A DNA stretch of 64,000 nucleotides. It comes from JAFDCJ01 sp964527835 (GTDB lineage Bacteria > Desulfobacterota > Desulfobacteria > Desulfobacterales > JAFDCJ01). The notes beneath the pieces are model-generated. The model saw only the letters and a list, made by a program, of their open reading frames with translations, was not told where the DNA came from and searched no databases. The DNA lies in the NCBI GenBank assembly GCA_964527835.1, contig CAZGNV010000012.1, positions 22,600 through 86,599 on the forward strand. Reading direction: 5' to 3'. Positions 44,354-52,628 of the stretch are shown piece by piece (the first letter of the stretch is position 1; each line of letters begins with the position of its first letter). A program made the position numbers and the translations under genes.

Positions 44354-44638
44354 TCAGCCGGCCAGTTCATATTTAAAATAATCTTCTTCCTTGGCGCCTT
44401 CGGCCAACACACCGAACTTGCGCAGGGCGGTGATATATAACAACACCTTGGATGTGGGCATCTTAATGGCCGCGGCAATCTGGGGTACTGTTTTGCCACC
44501 GTCCTTTAGCTGTTCCTTGATTTTTTTAATGTCCTGATTCTGGATTTTAATTGCTTCCTTGGCACGCTTGATACTGGCTTGGCGTGCCTGCCGAAGCTCT
44601 TTTAATGCTTCTTTGTCAATCTTTTTCTTCTCGCTCAT
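44354..44638 (-). CDS. Small winged-helix-like protein of the Hdr/Qmo-like operon
   Basis: 94 residues from ATG 44638 (GGAGC upstream). A lysine-rich coiled coil (KELRQARQASIKRAKEAIKI, QNQDIKKIKEQL) is followed by a helix-turn-helix-like stretch (KTVPQIAAAIKMPTSKVLLY) and a basic/hydrophobic wing. It could bind DNA or be an assembly factor. It lies between hdrA and the qmoC-like gene, an unusual place for a regulator. Confidence 0.78.
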   Translation of the reverse strand: MSEKKKIDKEALKELRQARQASIKRAKEAIKIQNQDIKKIKEQLKDGGKTVPQIAAAIKMPTSKVLLYITALRKFGVLAEGAKEEDYFKYELAG

Positions 44639-44718
44639 GATGTGCTCCTGTCGGCAGATGGTCGCGCCCGGTGGGCCAGTTGACCCGCAGGCCGGCATCA
44701 AAGCGGGCTTTGCCGGAT

Positions 44719-46629
44719 TTAGACGGCCACAATCGCATCCACCATGTCTTCATACTCCTTTAGCGTCCAGCCTTTGATGTCGATGGCATTTTCCGGGCAC
44801 ACGGCCACGCATATCCCGCAGCCGGTACACAGTGCCGGAATGACCTCAGCGCGTTTGCCCGATTGTCCTTCAGCCTGCATTTGAATCGCCCCCTCGATGG
44901 GGCAGGCCTCGGCACACAGGCCGTGGCCGGCGCATTTTTCCGAATCCACCTCGGCCACGAAGGGATCCAGCTCCACGTATCCCTTGGTGAGCAGGATGGA
45001 GGCCTTGACGGCAGCCGCCTGGGCCGCGTTGCAGGCCTCCCCCACATCCATCGGGGCCTGGCAGGTACCGGCCAGCAAAATCCCCGTGTTGGCCACTTCC
45101 ACCGGCCGCAGTTTGGGGTGCACTTCCTGCAGGAACCGATCGGCGCCCACCGGCAGTTTCATCATTTCCACCAGATTCTTGATATTGCTGGGTTCCATGC
45201 CGACGGAAAGCACCACCAGGTCAACTTCGGCTTCCAGCTGCTCGCCGAAGGTCAGGGTGTCTTTGACGGTCACCTTCAGCGGATGCCGCCCGCCGTCGCT
45301 GCGCTCCACAACCGGCGGATCTTCGGGTTCGAAACGAAAAAACATCACATTGTTTTCCGAAGCGCGCTCATAATACTCTTCATGCCCGCGGCCGTAGGTC
45401 CTGATGTCGCGGTAGTATTCAAACACGTGGGTGGCGGGATGCCTTTCCCGGATATGGTTGGCGGCCTGCAGGGTGGCACTGCAACACGTTCTGGAGCAGT
45501 ATTCGTTCAAGTTGCCATCCGCGTCGGGTTCATGGATGCCCGGGATCTGTCGGCTGCCCACGCAATGGATCAGGGCCACCCGCTCGATCTTGCGGCCGCC
45601 GATTTCCAGCTCGGGCCCGCTGGTGGGATTTTCAGCCAGGTGGCGAATCAAATCCGGCAGGGTGATGACCTCCGGGTTGGTCTGGAACCCGTATTCCCCC
45701 TCCCGGGGCGTATAGAGCTGAAAACCGGTGGCGAAAACAATGGCTCCCGTGTCCAGGACCATCTCTTCGGAATTCTCAGGCACGGGCGCAGGATAAATGC
45801 CCGCAAAAGGGACAAACCCGCGGCCGGCTTTATTTTTGTCTGGCAGGCGGGCCATTTTTTCAAGATCCGCTTTTGATTCGGGCGGGGCATTTTTCAGGGT
45901 CAGTTTAAAATTGCCCACGTAGCCTTCATAACGAATGACCTCGGTGCAGGTATAAACCGCAATGTTTTCATCATCCAGCACCTGCCGGGCGAGTTCTTCG
46001 ATCAGACCGCCGGCTTTCTCGCCGGTGGGAACCAGCCGCTCCAGCATCGCCGTCTGACCACCCAGAAAGGGAGATTTTTCCACCAGCGCCACTTTGATGC
46101 CCCTGACGGAAAGATCGTGAGCCGCCCGCAGACCGGCAATTCCGCCTCCGATGACCACCGTGTGATTCCTGGCCTCCACCCGGATGGGGTCCAGCGGTTC
46201 CTGATTTTTCGTTTTGGCGATGGCGGCGGCGACCAGGCTGGTGGCCTTGGCAGTCGCCGCTTCACCGTCATGCACCCAGCTGACCTGCTCCCGGATATTG
46301 GCGTGTTCGTAGAGGTAGGGATTCATGCCCGCCCTTTTAATGGCACCGCGAAACGTCAGTTCATGCAAGCTGGGAGCACAGGAAGCCACCACGACACGGT
46401 TGATCTTGCCGTCCTTGATGTCCTGCTGAATCAACTCCTGGCCCGGGTCGGAACACATGAATACATTGGTATGGGCCGTTACCACCCCGGGAAGGTTGGC
46501 AATATTGTCCCTGACTTTTTGAACATCCACATGGTCGGAAATGTTCCCGCCGCAGTGGCAGATATATACGCCGACTTTTTCTTCCCCGGTTTCCTGTTCG
46601 GTTTCCTTCTTCTCGTTGTCTGACGCCAT
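44719..46629 (-). CDS. hdrA: Heterodisulfide reductase subunit HdrA-like iron-sulfur flavoprotein
   Basis: 636 residues from ATG 46629 (GGAG eight bases before). N-terminal thioredoxin-reductase-like part opens with VGVYICHCGGNISD, then VASCAPSLHE and GGGIAGLRAAHDLS (FAD). HdrA hallmarks HCVGSRQIPGI and YCSRTCCSATLQAANH, then C-terminal ferredoxin motifs CAGHGLCAEACPIEGA and CTGCGICVAVCPENA. No UGA codon; the YICHCGG position is normal. It is the flavin-based electron hub of the second Hdr/Qmo-like complex. Confidence 0.94.
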   Translation of the reverse strand: MASDNEKKETEQETGEEKVGVYICHCGGNISDHVDVQKVRDNIANLPGVVTAHTNVFMCSDPGQELIQQDIKDGKINRVVVASCAPSLHELTFRGAIKRAGMNPYLYEHANIREQVSWVHDGEAATAKATSLVAAAIAKTKNQEPLDPIRVEARNHTVVIGGGIAGLRAAHDLSVRGIKVALVEKSPFLGGQTAMLERLVPTGEKAGGLIEELARQVLDDENIAVYTCTEVIRYEGYVGNFKLTLKNAPPESKADLEKMARLPDKNKAGRGFVPFAGIYPAPVPENSEEMVLDTGAIVFATGFQLYTPREGEYGFQTNPEVITLPDLIRHLAENPTSGPELEIGGRKIERVALIHCVGSRQIPGIHEPDADGNLNEYCSRTCCSATLQAANHIRERHPATHVFEYYRDIRTYGRGHEEYYERASENNVMFFRFEPEDPPVVERSDGGRHPLKVTVKDTLTFGEQLEAEVDLVVLSVGMEPSNIKNLVEMMKLPVGADRFLQEVHPKLRPVEVANTGILLAGTCQAPMDVGEACNAAQAAAVKASILLTKGYVELDPFVAEVDSEKCAGHGLCAEACPIEGAIQMQAEGQSGKRAEVIPALCTGCGICVAVCPENAIDIKGWTLKEYEDMVDAIVAV

Positions 46630-46774
46630 TACCCTGTTCTCCTGATTTTCAAAATTCAAATGTCAGGGGCCGGCAGGCGGACCGGCGGTTCCGTTCGCAG
46701 TTCAAAGTCCGGCTCCATTCCGCTTCTACCTTCGCCTGATTCACTTTTCCGCCTGCCAGCCCCTGTTTTGCCAA

Positions 46775-48079
46775 TTATGCCGCCTGTTTTCGCTTTTGAG
46801 CATTCAAATAATTCGATGCCGCCATGGCCGCCGCCCCGGCTTCGGCAATCGTGTCCACGATGTCTTTGGGCCCGGCGGCCACCCCGGCGACGAAGACGCC
46901 CGGCAGATCCGTCAAAGTCGGTGCTGTTTTCGGCATCACGCTTTTGATAAAAGCATCTTCCTCGGTGGATACCGGGCAGACCCCCATGGGATTCCAGTCG
47001 GGAACCATTCCCGAGGACAGAACCACAAGGTCATGCTCGCGGGTCAGCACTGCGCCGGAGCCCTCCTGGTCCTCATAGCGGATGACCACGGCCTGATTTT
47101 CACCGGGTGTAATTTTGGCCACCTTGGCCTTGACAAATTCAATGCCCATGGCTTTGGCATTCTGGAAAAATTGCTCATAGCCCTTGCCGAAAGCCCTGAT
47201 GTCCATATAATAGATGGTGATATCGGCCAGGGGCAGCGAGCCGGAAAGCAGCATGGCCTGCTTGATGGCATACATGCAGCAGACCCGTGAACAGTAAGGA
47301 ATGCCAAGGCTTTTATCCCGCGATCCGGCACACTGCACGTAGGCAATGGAATCTGGCTCCTTGCCGTCCGATGGTCGAATCACGCGCTGATAGGGACCGT
47401 TGGGTGCCAGCAGCCGCTCCATCTGCAATGAAGTAATCACATTCTCAATTTCCCCCCGGCCGTACTCTTTCTTCTGATCCAGCGGCGTCAATTTGAAACC
47501 GGTGGCCAGAATGGCCGTTTGGGCCTGGATCACAAAATCCTCGGGCTGCTGGAAATAATCGATGGCCTCGGTGGGACAGACCCGGGCGCATTTGCCGCAA
47601 AGCGAGCAGTTTTCCACATCCATCAGGGCAATCTGGGGAATGGCGGTGGAAAAAGGAATATAGATCGCCTTGCGCAGGGAAAATCCGCCCTGCACTTCGT
47701 CGGAAACGTACACCGGGCACCCATATTCACACTGCCGGCAGCCGATGCACTTGTCCGGATCAACGTAGCGGGGACGCTGGGTGACGGCGGCCGTAATCCC
47801 GTCTGCATCGCGATCCAGCGCTTTGAGATCGCAGTAGGTAAAAAGTGTTATATTGTCATGGTGGGCGGCGGCCGCCATTTTGGGGGTTGTGATACAGCTG
47901 GCGCAATCAAGGGTGGGAAAGACCTTTGAAAGCAGAATCATCTTGCCGCCGATGGTCGCGTCTTTTTCCACCACCGCCACTTTAAAGTTCTGGTCCGCCA
48001 GATCCAGTGCGGCCTGCAGGCCGCCGATTCCACCGCCCACAACCAGAGCATCAAATTTCATCACTTGATCGGTATCCAT
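46775..48079 (-). CDS. QmoA/HdrA-like FAD and Fe-S protein
   Basis: 434 residues. FAD start ALVVGGGIGGLQAALDLADQ, two ferredoxin motifs (CIGCRQCEYGCPVYV and CSLCGKCARVCPTEA), then QCAGSRDKSLGIPYCSRVC (HdrA-type). DIVDTIAEAGAAAMAAS near the end is the last FAD segment. It pairs with the HdrA-like protein and QmoC-like subunit of the same operon. Size and motif order fit QmoA. Confidence 0.93.
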   Translation of the reverse strand: MDTDQVMKFDALVVGGGIGGLQAALDLADQNFKVAVVEKDATIGGKMILLSKVFPTLDCASCITTPKMAAAAHHDNITLFTYCDLKALDRDADGITAAVTQRPRYVDPDKCIGCRQCEYGCPVYVSDEVQGGFSLRKAIYIPFSTAIPQIALMDVENCSLCGKCARVCPTEAIDYFQQPEDFVIQAQTAILATGFKLTPLDQKKEYGRGEIENVITSLQMERLLAPNGPYQRVIRPSDGKEPDSIAYVQCAGSRDKSLGIPYCSRVCCMYAIKQAMLLSGSLPLADITIYYMDIRAFGKGYEQFFQNAKAMGIEFVKAKVAKITPGENQAVVIRYEDQEGSGAVLTREHDLVVLSSGMVPDWNPMGVCPVSTEEDAFIKSVMPKTAPTLTDLPGVFVAGVAAGPKDIVDTIAEAGAAAMAASNYLNAQKRKQAA

Positions 48080-48255
48080 TTGTTTTTTTCCTTATTTTTC
48101 CCCTGCCCCGCTTGTCCGCAGGACCGAATCACCGGTGTTGACCGGAAGATTCCCTGCTCCGAGCTAAAAGCGCAAGCCCCGCTCCCACCCGGAACGGGCA
48201 GTGAATACTGCCGCCCGGGCATCTGCGCTGCAAGTTTCACCGTCTGCCCGGCGGC

Positions 48256-48705
48256 TCACGATGCCGCCTGGGCGGCGGCTGCTGCAACATCATTGGACGG
48301 CGCCCCGAGTTCCTGGACCAATTCATTCATCTGGTTGACTTCCTTTAAGAAAGCCCGGTTGCAGACCGTGCAAATGGCCGTCAGGCGAAGCCGGCGCAGA
48401 TCATAGCCGCGTTCTTTCATCAGCTGGTAAACCCGGTCAATCCGCTTGGCCAGGGCGTTATAGGCGCCCTCGTACGGGCATTCCTCCCCGCAGGCCATAA
48501 TGATAATGCCGCCGATTCCCTTTTCGAAGCAGTCCAGGTAGAACTTTTCCGGAAACAAGGCGGGGGCCCGCACCCGAAGAATGTATGTGTTGGCCGGATA
48601 GGTCGAATGCGCCTGGCCGACCGAATTAGCGCCGGGGTAGGCACAGCTTTCGGTGGCCAGGATCAGAATTTTGCCCGCATATTCACCAGTTGTCTGGGTT
48701 GACAT
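48256..48705 (-). CDS. MvhD/FrhD-family [2Fe-2S] subunit
   Basis: 149 residues. Motifs of the family: ILILATESCAYPGANSVGQA, the central LFPEKFYLDCFEKGIGGIII, MACGEECPYEGAYNALAKRI and AICTVCNRAFLK. It would pass electrons to HdrA from a donor such as a dehydrogenase or hydrogenase. In methanogens MvhD links hydrogenase and Hdr. No hydrogenase genes are in this window. It starts 11 bases after tusA stops. Confidence 0.92.
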   Translation of the reverse strand: MSTQTTGEYAGKILILATESCAYPGANSVGQAHSTYPANTYILRVRAPALFPEKFYLDCFEKGIGGIIIMACGEECPYEGAYNALAKRIDRVYQLMKERGYDLRRLRLTAICTVCNRAFLKEVNQMNELVQELGAPSNDVAAAAAQAAS

Positions 48706-48716
48706 AGCAGTTCCGC

Positions 48717-48971
48717 CTATTTCATTCTCTTGACATAATGTTTGTCATAACCGTCGACTTCCAGCATACCGAGATATTCATGCCCGACCTTTTTGGACCA
48801 GGCCGGAATGTCATTGCGGGTACCGGCGTCACTGGAAAAAATTTCCAGGATCTCGCCCACCTTGACTTTGCCGATGCCCTTTTTGGCTTCCAGCAGCGGA
48901 CCGGGACAGGCAGAACCCCTGGCATCCACGGTATTGGCAACTTCCACTGAACTTAAATCTATTTCTGTCAT
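48717..48971 (-). CDS. tusA: TusA-family sulfur carrier
   Basis: 84 residues with the canonical motif in DARGSACPGPLLEAKKGIGK (Cys about residue 22) and typical FSSDAGTRNDIPAWSKKVGH. It accepts persulfide sulfur. Located directly before the MvhD gene, the first of the electron-transfer subunits, in a sigma-54-driven operon. Confidence 0.94.
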   Translation of the reverse strand: MTEIDLSSVEVANTVDARGSACPGPLLEAKKGIGKVKVGEILEIFSSDAGTRNDIPAWSKKVGHEYLGMLEVDGYDKHYVKRMK

Positions 48972-49036
48972 TTTAGCCTCCTTGGTTAAGTATTAATCCC
49001 AACTCCTGTTGCCACTGCCCGCGGGCAGTGCGATGA

Positions 49037-49297
49037 TCAGGCGGTCTTGATGACCGCTTTTTTCTCCAGGCGCAGCCGGTAGTAAGGGCTGGCCTTTCCC
49101 ATTTCATCCACTGACAGCAGTTCGTAAGATGCTGCCGGCAATACTTTGAACAAACCTTCGGGCGCTTGAGAACCGCTCCACAGTATTTCCAGGGTTTCGC
49201 CGGGCTTAAGTTCCCGAAAGGTCTGGGTTACTTTCAGCAGGGTAAGCGGTATGAGCAAACCTCGAAGATCCAGCTTGTGTTTAATTTTTTTACCCAA
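49037..49297 (-). CDS. TusA-fold protein without the active cysteine, first gene of the sigma-54 operon
   Basis: 86 residues using TTG 49297 preceded by AAAAAGGGTG. The longer frame from an ATG at 49369 is rejected because the sigma-54 promoter (49334-49349) lies inside it. The sequence KKIKHKLDLRGLLIPLTLLK, ELKPGETLEILWSGSQAPEG follows the TusA fold, but the CPxP site reads LIPL with no Cys. It may be a structural or regulatory partner of the next, canonical TusA. Confidence 0.78.
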   Translation of the reverse strand: MGKKIKHKLDLRGLLIPLTLLKVTQTFRELKPGETLEILWSGSQAPEGLFKVLPAASYELLSVDEMGKASPYYRLRLEKKAVIKTA

Positions 49298-49333
49298 TTG
49301 AACACCCTTTTTAACAGTTTCGCTGCCTCTTTC

Positions 49334-49349
49334 TGCAATGAATATGCCA
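49334..49349 (-). promoter_or_regulatory. Sigma-54 promoter of the Hdr/Qmo-like operon
   Basis: Minus-strand TGGCATATTCATTGCA: full -24 TGG and -12 TTGCA with the required ten-base spacing. Transcription would begin around 49320, giving a short leader before TTG 49297. UAS candidates lie 150-200 bases upstream. Confidence 0.85.
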
Positions 49350-49497
49350 CAACCAGCGGCAGGGCGCATCCGGCCCTCGAACGGGCACCGGTTATTTTTT
49401 TGACCGTTGCTCTCTCCCGGGAGGTCAATTCAGGGGAGTTCACTTCGAACCCCGGGATTTTTTTGCACGCTCTGCTATTTTTTGCTTGCCATTGAAG

Positions 49498-49545
49498 TGT
49501 TAAAGTGTTAAGTATCAATTTTTTAACATATGTTAATTTTTAACA
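49498..49545. promoter_or_regulatory. Candidate activator-binding palindromes (UAS)
   Basis: TGTTAAAGTGTTAAG (49498-49512), the perfect 14-base palindrome TTAACATATGTTAA (49523-49536) and TTTTTAACA (49537-49545), between the activator gene and the divergent sigma-54 promoter. Related TTAAC/GTTAA motifs occur next to the other two sigma-54 activators. Confidence 0.6.
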
Positions 49546-49556
49546 TGGAGCTGCCA

Positions 49557-50951
49557 ATGTTTGAACAGGAATTAAACGAATATTGGAAGACGGTGGTGGA
49601 CACCATCCAGGACGGGGTGATGATTGTGGATACGGGGGGGACCATCATCTCCGTCAACAAGGCCCTGACCGTCATCACCGGCTACAGCCAGGATGAAATC
49701 ATCGGGCAATCCTGCTCGGTTTTCAACTGCAATGTCTGTGAAGCCGCACGCAACAAGGAAGGACACCATTGGTGCCACCTGTTCCGCAAGGGCGAGATGA
49801 AACAGCAAAAATGCGTCCTGATGCGCAAGGACGGAAATTATATCCATGTATTGAAAAACGCATCCGTGCTGCATGACTCCCGCCAACAGGTGATGGGAGC
49901 GGTGGAAACCATGACGGATATCACTGAACTGATTGAAAAGGATACCCAGATCGAGGCCTTCCGCCGGGAACTGCGTTCCGAGGACACCTTTCACGGCATT
50001 CTGGGGGCCTCGGCCCCCATGCAGCAGGTATTTGATTTAATTACCAATGCCGCCCACTCTGATGCCCCGGTGATTATTTTCGGTGAAAGCGGCACCGGCA
50101 AGGAACTGGTTGCCAGGGCCATCCACGAAGGCGGTGCCCGCAGAAAAAAACCCTATGTCAAGGTCAATTGCGCGGCCCTGACGGAATCCCTGCTGGAAAG
50201 TGAACTGTTCGGCCATGTCAAAGGGGCTTTTACCGGGGCCTTTCGCAGTCGGGAGGGGCGGTTTGAGGCCGCCCACGGCGGCGATATTTTCCTTGATGAA
50301 ATCGGGGACTTGCCCCTTACCACCCAGGTCAAGCTGCTGCGGGTGCTGGAGGAAAAAGTGGTCGAACGGGTGGGAGACAACCGCCCCATCCACATCGACG
50401 TGCGCATCATCTCAGCCACCAACCGGGATTTGAAAAAGCTGGTTGAGCAGGGAACCTTCCGGGAGGATCTTTTTTATCGCATCAACGTGATCCCCATTTA
50501 TGTCCCGCCGCTGCGGCAGCGGGTGGGGGACATTCCGCTGCTGGCGGAATCCTTTTTCCACCGCATCCGACTGAAAAGCGATAAAAAAATCAAGGGGATA
50601 TCCAACGAAGCCATGGAACAGCTGATGACCTATCCCTGGCCCGGCAATGTCCGGGAATTGAAAAGCGCTTTCGAGTACGCGTTTGTCTCCTGCCAGCAAT
50701 CCATGATTCAGCCCTACCATCTGCCGCCCACTATCTTTCACGGCAAAATCCCAAAAGTACCTTTAAAAATCAATAAGTTGGATCGTGAAGTGACCCAAAA
50801 AAGCGAACTTGTCGATGCCCTTGAAAAGTGTGGCGGCAACCAGTCCCGGGCTGCGGAAATGCTGGGGATTTCCCGGGTCACGGTCTGGAATCGAATGAAA
50901 CGGTATGGAATTACCGTCAATCGAAATGCCGGCGTGCAAAAAGTGGCATGA
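49557..50951 (+). CDS. Sigma-54-dependent activator with Cys-rich PAS sensor (paralogue B)
   Basis: 464 residues from ATG 49557 (GGAG upstream); aligned start MFEQELNEYW matches MNEREINRYW of the 31700 protein. PAS domain with Cys at 53, 58, 61, 73 and 86, at nearly the same positions as paralogue A. AAA+ domain with GESGTGKE, GAFTGAFRSREGRFEAA and FLDEIGDLPL; Fis-type C-terminus NQSRAAEMLGISRVTVWNRM. Probably activates the sigma-54 promoter at 49334 and perhaps the two at 50944 and 51329. Confidence 0.95.
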   Translation: MFEQELNEYWKTVVDTIQDGVMIVDTGGTIISVNKALTVITGYSQDEIIGQSCSVFNCNVCEAARNKEGHHWCHLFRKGEMKQQKCVLMRKDGNYIHVLKNASVLHDSRQQVMGAVETMTDITELIEKDTQIEAFRRELRSEDTFHGILGASAPMQQVFDLITNAAHSDAPVIIFGESGTGKELVARAIHEGGARRKKPYVKVNCAALTESLLESELFGHVKGAFTGAFRSREGRFEAAHGGDIFLDEIGDLPLTTQVKLLRVLEEKVVERVGDNRPIHIDVRIISATNRDLKKLVEQGTFREDLFYRINVIPIYVPPLRQRVGDIPLLAESFFHRIRLKSDKKIKGISNEAMEQLMTYPWPGNVRELKSAFEYAFVSCQQSMIQPYHLPPTIFHGKIPKVPLKINKLDREVTQKSELVDALEKCGGNQSRAAEMLGISRVTVWNRMKRYGITVNRNAGVQKVA

Positions 50952-50959
50952 GATTTGCT
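50944..50959 (+). promoter_or_regulatory. Sigma-54 promoter P1
   Basis: TGGCATGAGATTTGCT, perfect GG-N10-GC arrangement, overlapping the stop codon of the activator gene. It points toward a structured leader and the 58-residue ORF at 51134. Confidence 0.82.
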
Positions 50960-51028
50960 TTATTACTTTTACCAGAGGGGTTTTAACTTGGCATTTACCT
51001 CCATTTGCACCTAATACCCCTGAAGCGG

Positions 51029-51067
51029 GAAATCGGCCCTGCGGAATGGGCCGCAAGGGCCGATTTC
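51029..51067 (+). ncRNA. Structured leader hairpin, unit 1
   Basis: GAAATCGGCCC ... GGGCCGATTTC outer stem (11 pairs, perfect) enclosing an inner stem GCGG/CCGC and loop AATGGG. Unit 2 at 51398-51436 has the same two-part structure with compatible base changes. Both lie about 70 bases after a sigma-54 promoter and before a small ORF. Confidence 0.65.
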
Positions 51068-51133
51068 CTCTTCTCCAATCCGAGACCATCCCTGCGTGCC
51101 CTGTATTCAGGGCATTTTTCGTTGAGTGGGCAA

Positions 51134-51310
51134 ATGAGTTCAACGGTTATCGAAATTTCCGATCATGATGTCATGCGGATCGAAGCCATCCTCATGGACA
51201 ATGATGCCGCCGAAGCCCTGCAGTTTATCAAGGAAGTGATAAAACCCAAGCTGCGGGCCAAAGCGACCGGTTCCCTGGACCCCGCAAAATCGACCGGCAT
51301 CATGACCTGA
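51134..51310 (+). CDS. Small 58-residue protein downstream of sigma-54 promoter P1
   Basis: ATG 51134 follows GAGTGGG. Sequence begins MSSTVIEISDHDVMRIEAIL and ends DPAKSTGIMT: helical, acidic then basic, no Cys and no signal. It is the only ORF between P1 and P2. No family recognised with certainty; a small effector or regulator of the neighbouring redox systems is possible. Confidence 0.68.
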   Translation: MSSTVIEISDHDVMRIEAILMDNDAAEALQFIKEVIKPKLRAKATGSLDPAKSTGIMT

Positions 51311-51328
51311 GCGCTTGACTGCATGTTC

Positions 51329-51344
51329 TGGCACAGGATTTGCT
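51329..51344 (+). promoter_or_regulatory. Sigma-54 promoter P2
   Basis: TGGCACAGGATTTGCT, an excellent match to the -24/-12 consensus with correct spacing, just after the 58-residue ORF. Points to a second leader and the 35-residue ORF at 51487. Confidence 0.87.
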
Positions 51345-51397
51345 TTAAAACAAAGCGTTCTTGTTGGCATTTATGATGCCAATTGTCTCCTCCAAAT

Positions 51398-51436
51398 GAA
51401 ATCGGCTCTGCGGGATAGGCCTGCGGGGCCGGTTTC
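51398..51436 (+). ncRNA. Structured leader hairpin, unit 2
   Basis: GAAATCGGCTC paired with GGGCCGGTTTC (11 pairs including two G-U), inner stem GCGGG/CCTGC and loop ATAGG. Relative to unit 1 the changes keep pairing, which argues for selection on RNA structure. Confidence 0.68.
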
Positions 51437-51486
51437 ATTTCATATTCAGCATTGACCCGGGCGGTGGAAAGCGTTATTTTCAGCAA

Positions 51487-51594
51487 ATGAAAACTGACCC
51501 CCCCAAAAAGCAGGGCTGGCCGACCCGATTCCTCAACTGGCTGAAACAAGGCGCGGAAAAATCCGCCATGTCCGGCGGCAGCTGCCCTACCTGA
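51487..51594 (+). CDS. 35-residue protein downstream of sigma-54 promoter P2
   Basis: Starts MKTDPPKKQGWPTRFLNWLK and ends with SGGSCPT; one Cys two residues before the end. Basic, amphipathic (WPTRFLNWLKQG), suggesting a membrane-surface or nucleic-acid-binding micro-protein. The ribosome site is weak. I have an unverified memory of similar tiny proteins in anaerobes. A radical-SAM gene starts 84 bases downstream, but no RiPP-type recognition feature was seen. Confidence 0.6.
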   Translation: MKTDPPKKQGWPTRFLNWLKQGAEKSAMSGGSCPT

Positions 51595-51677
51595 CAGGTA
51601 AAGCCCCAGGGATCCTACCGGGTGGTGGGACAGATATCCAGGCCTGACAAAAAAACGAACCGCTAACCGGAATAATC

Positions 51678-52628
51678 ATGTATCGGTATCTATTCGGCCC
51701 TGTGCCTTCGCGACGACTGGGGATTTCCCTGGGCATCGATCTGGTGCCGTTGAAAACCTGCACCCTGAACTGCATTTATTGCGAATGCGGCAAGACAACC
51801 GACCTTTGTCTAGAACGCCGGGAATACGTCCCTTTGGAAGCCGTTAAAACTGAGTTTGACCATTACCGGTCGAACAATCCCAAACCGGATTACATTACTT
51901 TCTCAGGATCAGGGGAACCCACCTTGAATTCAAGGATCGGTGATGTTTTGCAGCATATTAAATCACGTGCTGAAAAAATCCCGGTGGCGGTTCTGACCAA
52001 CGGCACGTTGCTTTGTGATCAGCAGCTACGTGATGACATCAAAGCCGCCGACGTGGTGATGCCGTCATTGGATGCGGCCACAGCCACCGTATTCAGGAAG
52101 ATCAACCGGCCCCACCGGGATTTGGAGATAGAAAAAATTATTGGCGGTCTTTGCCAATTTCGCCGCCAATACCGCGGCCAGATCTGGCTGGAGGTGTTTA
52201 TCATCCCCGGGATGAATGATACGCCCGCTGAACTTCAGGCGCTGAAAGCGGCTATTGAAAAAATCGCTCCGGATCGCATCCAACTCAACACCTTGGACAG
52301 ACCCGGAACCGTAGCCTCCATCCGTCCGCCCAGCCCCGCGGAGCTGAAAGACATCCTCGCTTTATGGAACCTCCCGAATGCGGAAATCATCGCCAAGGCA
52401 CCCGATCGTAAAAAAATGCTTTCTTTTCGCCAGGATATCGAATCGGCCATCCTGGAGACCATCGCCCGGCGTCCCTGCACACTGGCTGATTTGAGTGCCA
52501 TCCTCGGCCTGCATATCAATGAAATCAATAAATATCTGGATGTGCTGGAAGCCAGCGGAAAAATCAGCGTGGTAAGACAGCAGCGGGGGTTTTTTTACCA
52601 GCCAAGCGCAGTGTCCGGCATTTCCTAA
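51678..52628 (+). CDS. Radical SAM protein (GPVPSRRLG family)
   Basis: 316 residues. N-terminal GPVPSRRLGISLGID and the SAM-cluster motif CTLNCIYC (Cys about 27, 31, 34 spacing C-x3-C-x2-C), FSGSGEPTLN, PGMNDTPAELQALK and a C-terminal helix-turn-helix-like stretch (CTLADLSAILGLHINEINKY). The family is widespread in anaerobes and its reaction is not established. May be co-transcribed from P2. Confidence 0.9.
   Translation: MYRYLFGPVPSRRLGISLGIDLVPLKTCTLNCIYCECGKTTDLCLERREYVPLEAVKTEFDHYRSNNPKPDYITFSGSGEPTLNSRIGDVLQHIKSRAEKIPVAVLTNGTLLCDQQLRDDIKAADVVMPSLDAATATVFRKINRPHRDLEIEKIIGGLCQFRRQYRGQIWLEVFIIPGMNDTPAELQALKAAIEKIAPDRIQLNTLDRPGTVASIRPPSPAELKDILALWNLPNAEIIAKAPDRKKMLSFRQDIESAILETIARRPCTLADLSAILGLHINEINKYLDVLEASGKISVVRQQRGFFYQPSAVSGIS

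Noticed and set aside
49298..49369. ATG 49369 as start of the first TusA-like protein
   Set aside because: A consensus sigma-54 promoter lies between that ATG and the TTG with a good ribosome site; the shorter protein has normal TusA length.
49470..49495. Second sigma-54-like sequence on the minus strand (TGGCAAGC...)
   Set aside because: Spacing between GG and the next suitable GC is 13 rather than 10 bases.
51487..52628. RiPP system (35-residue precursor plus radical SAM enzyme)
   Set aside because: The radical SAM protein belongs to the GPVPSRRLG family, lacks a SPASM-type Cys tail and any precursor-recognition domain, and the small protein looks amphipathic and basic rather than leader-core organised. 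Not excluded, but unsupported.
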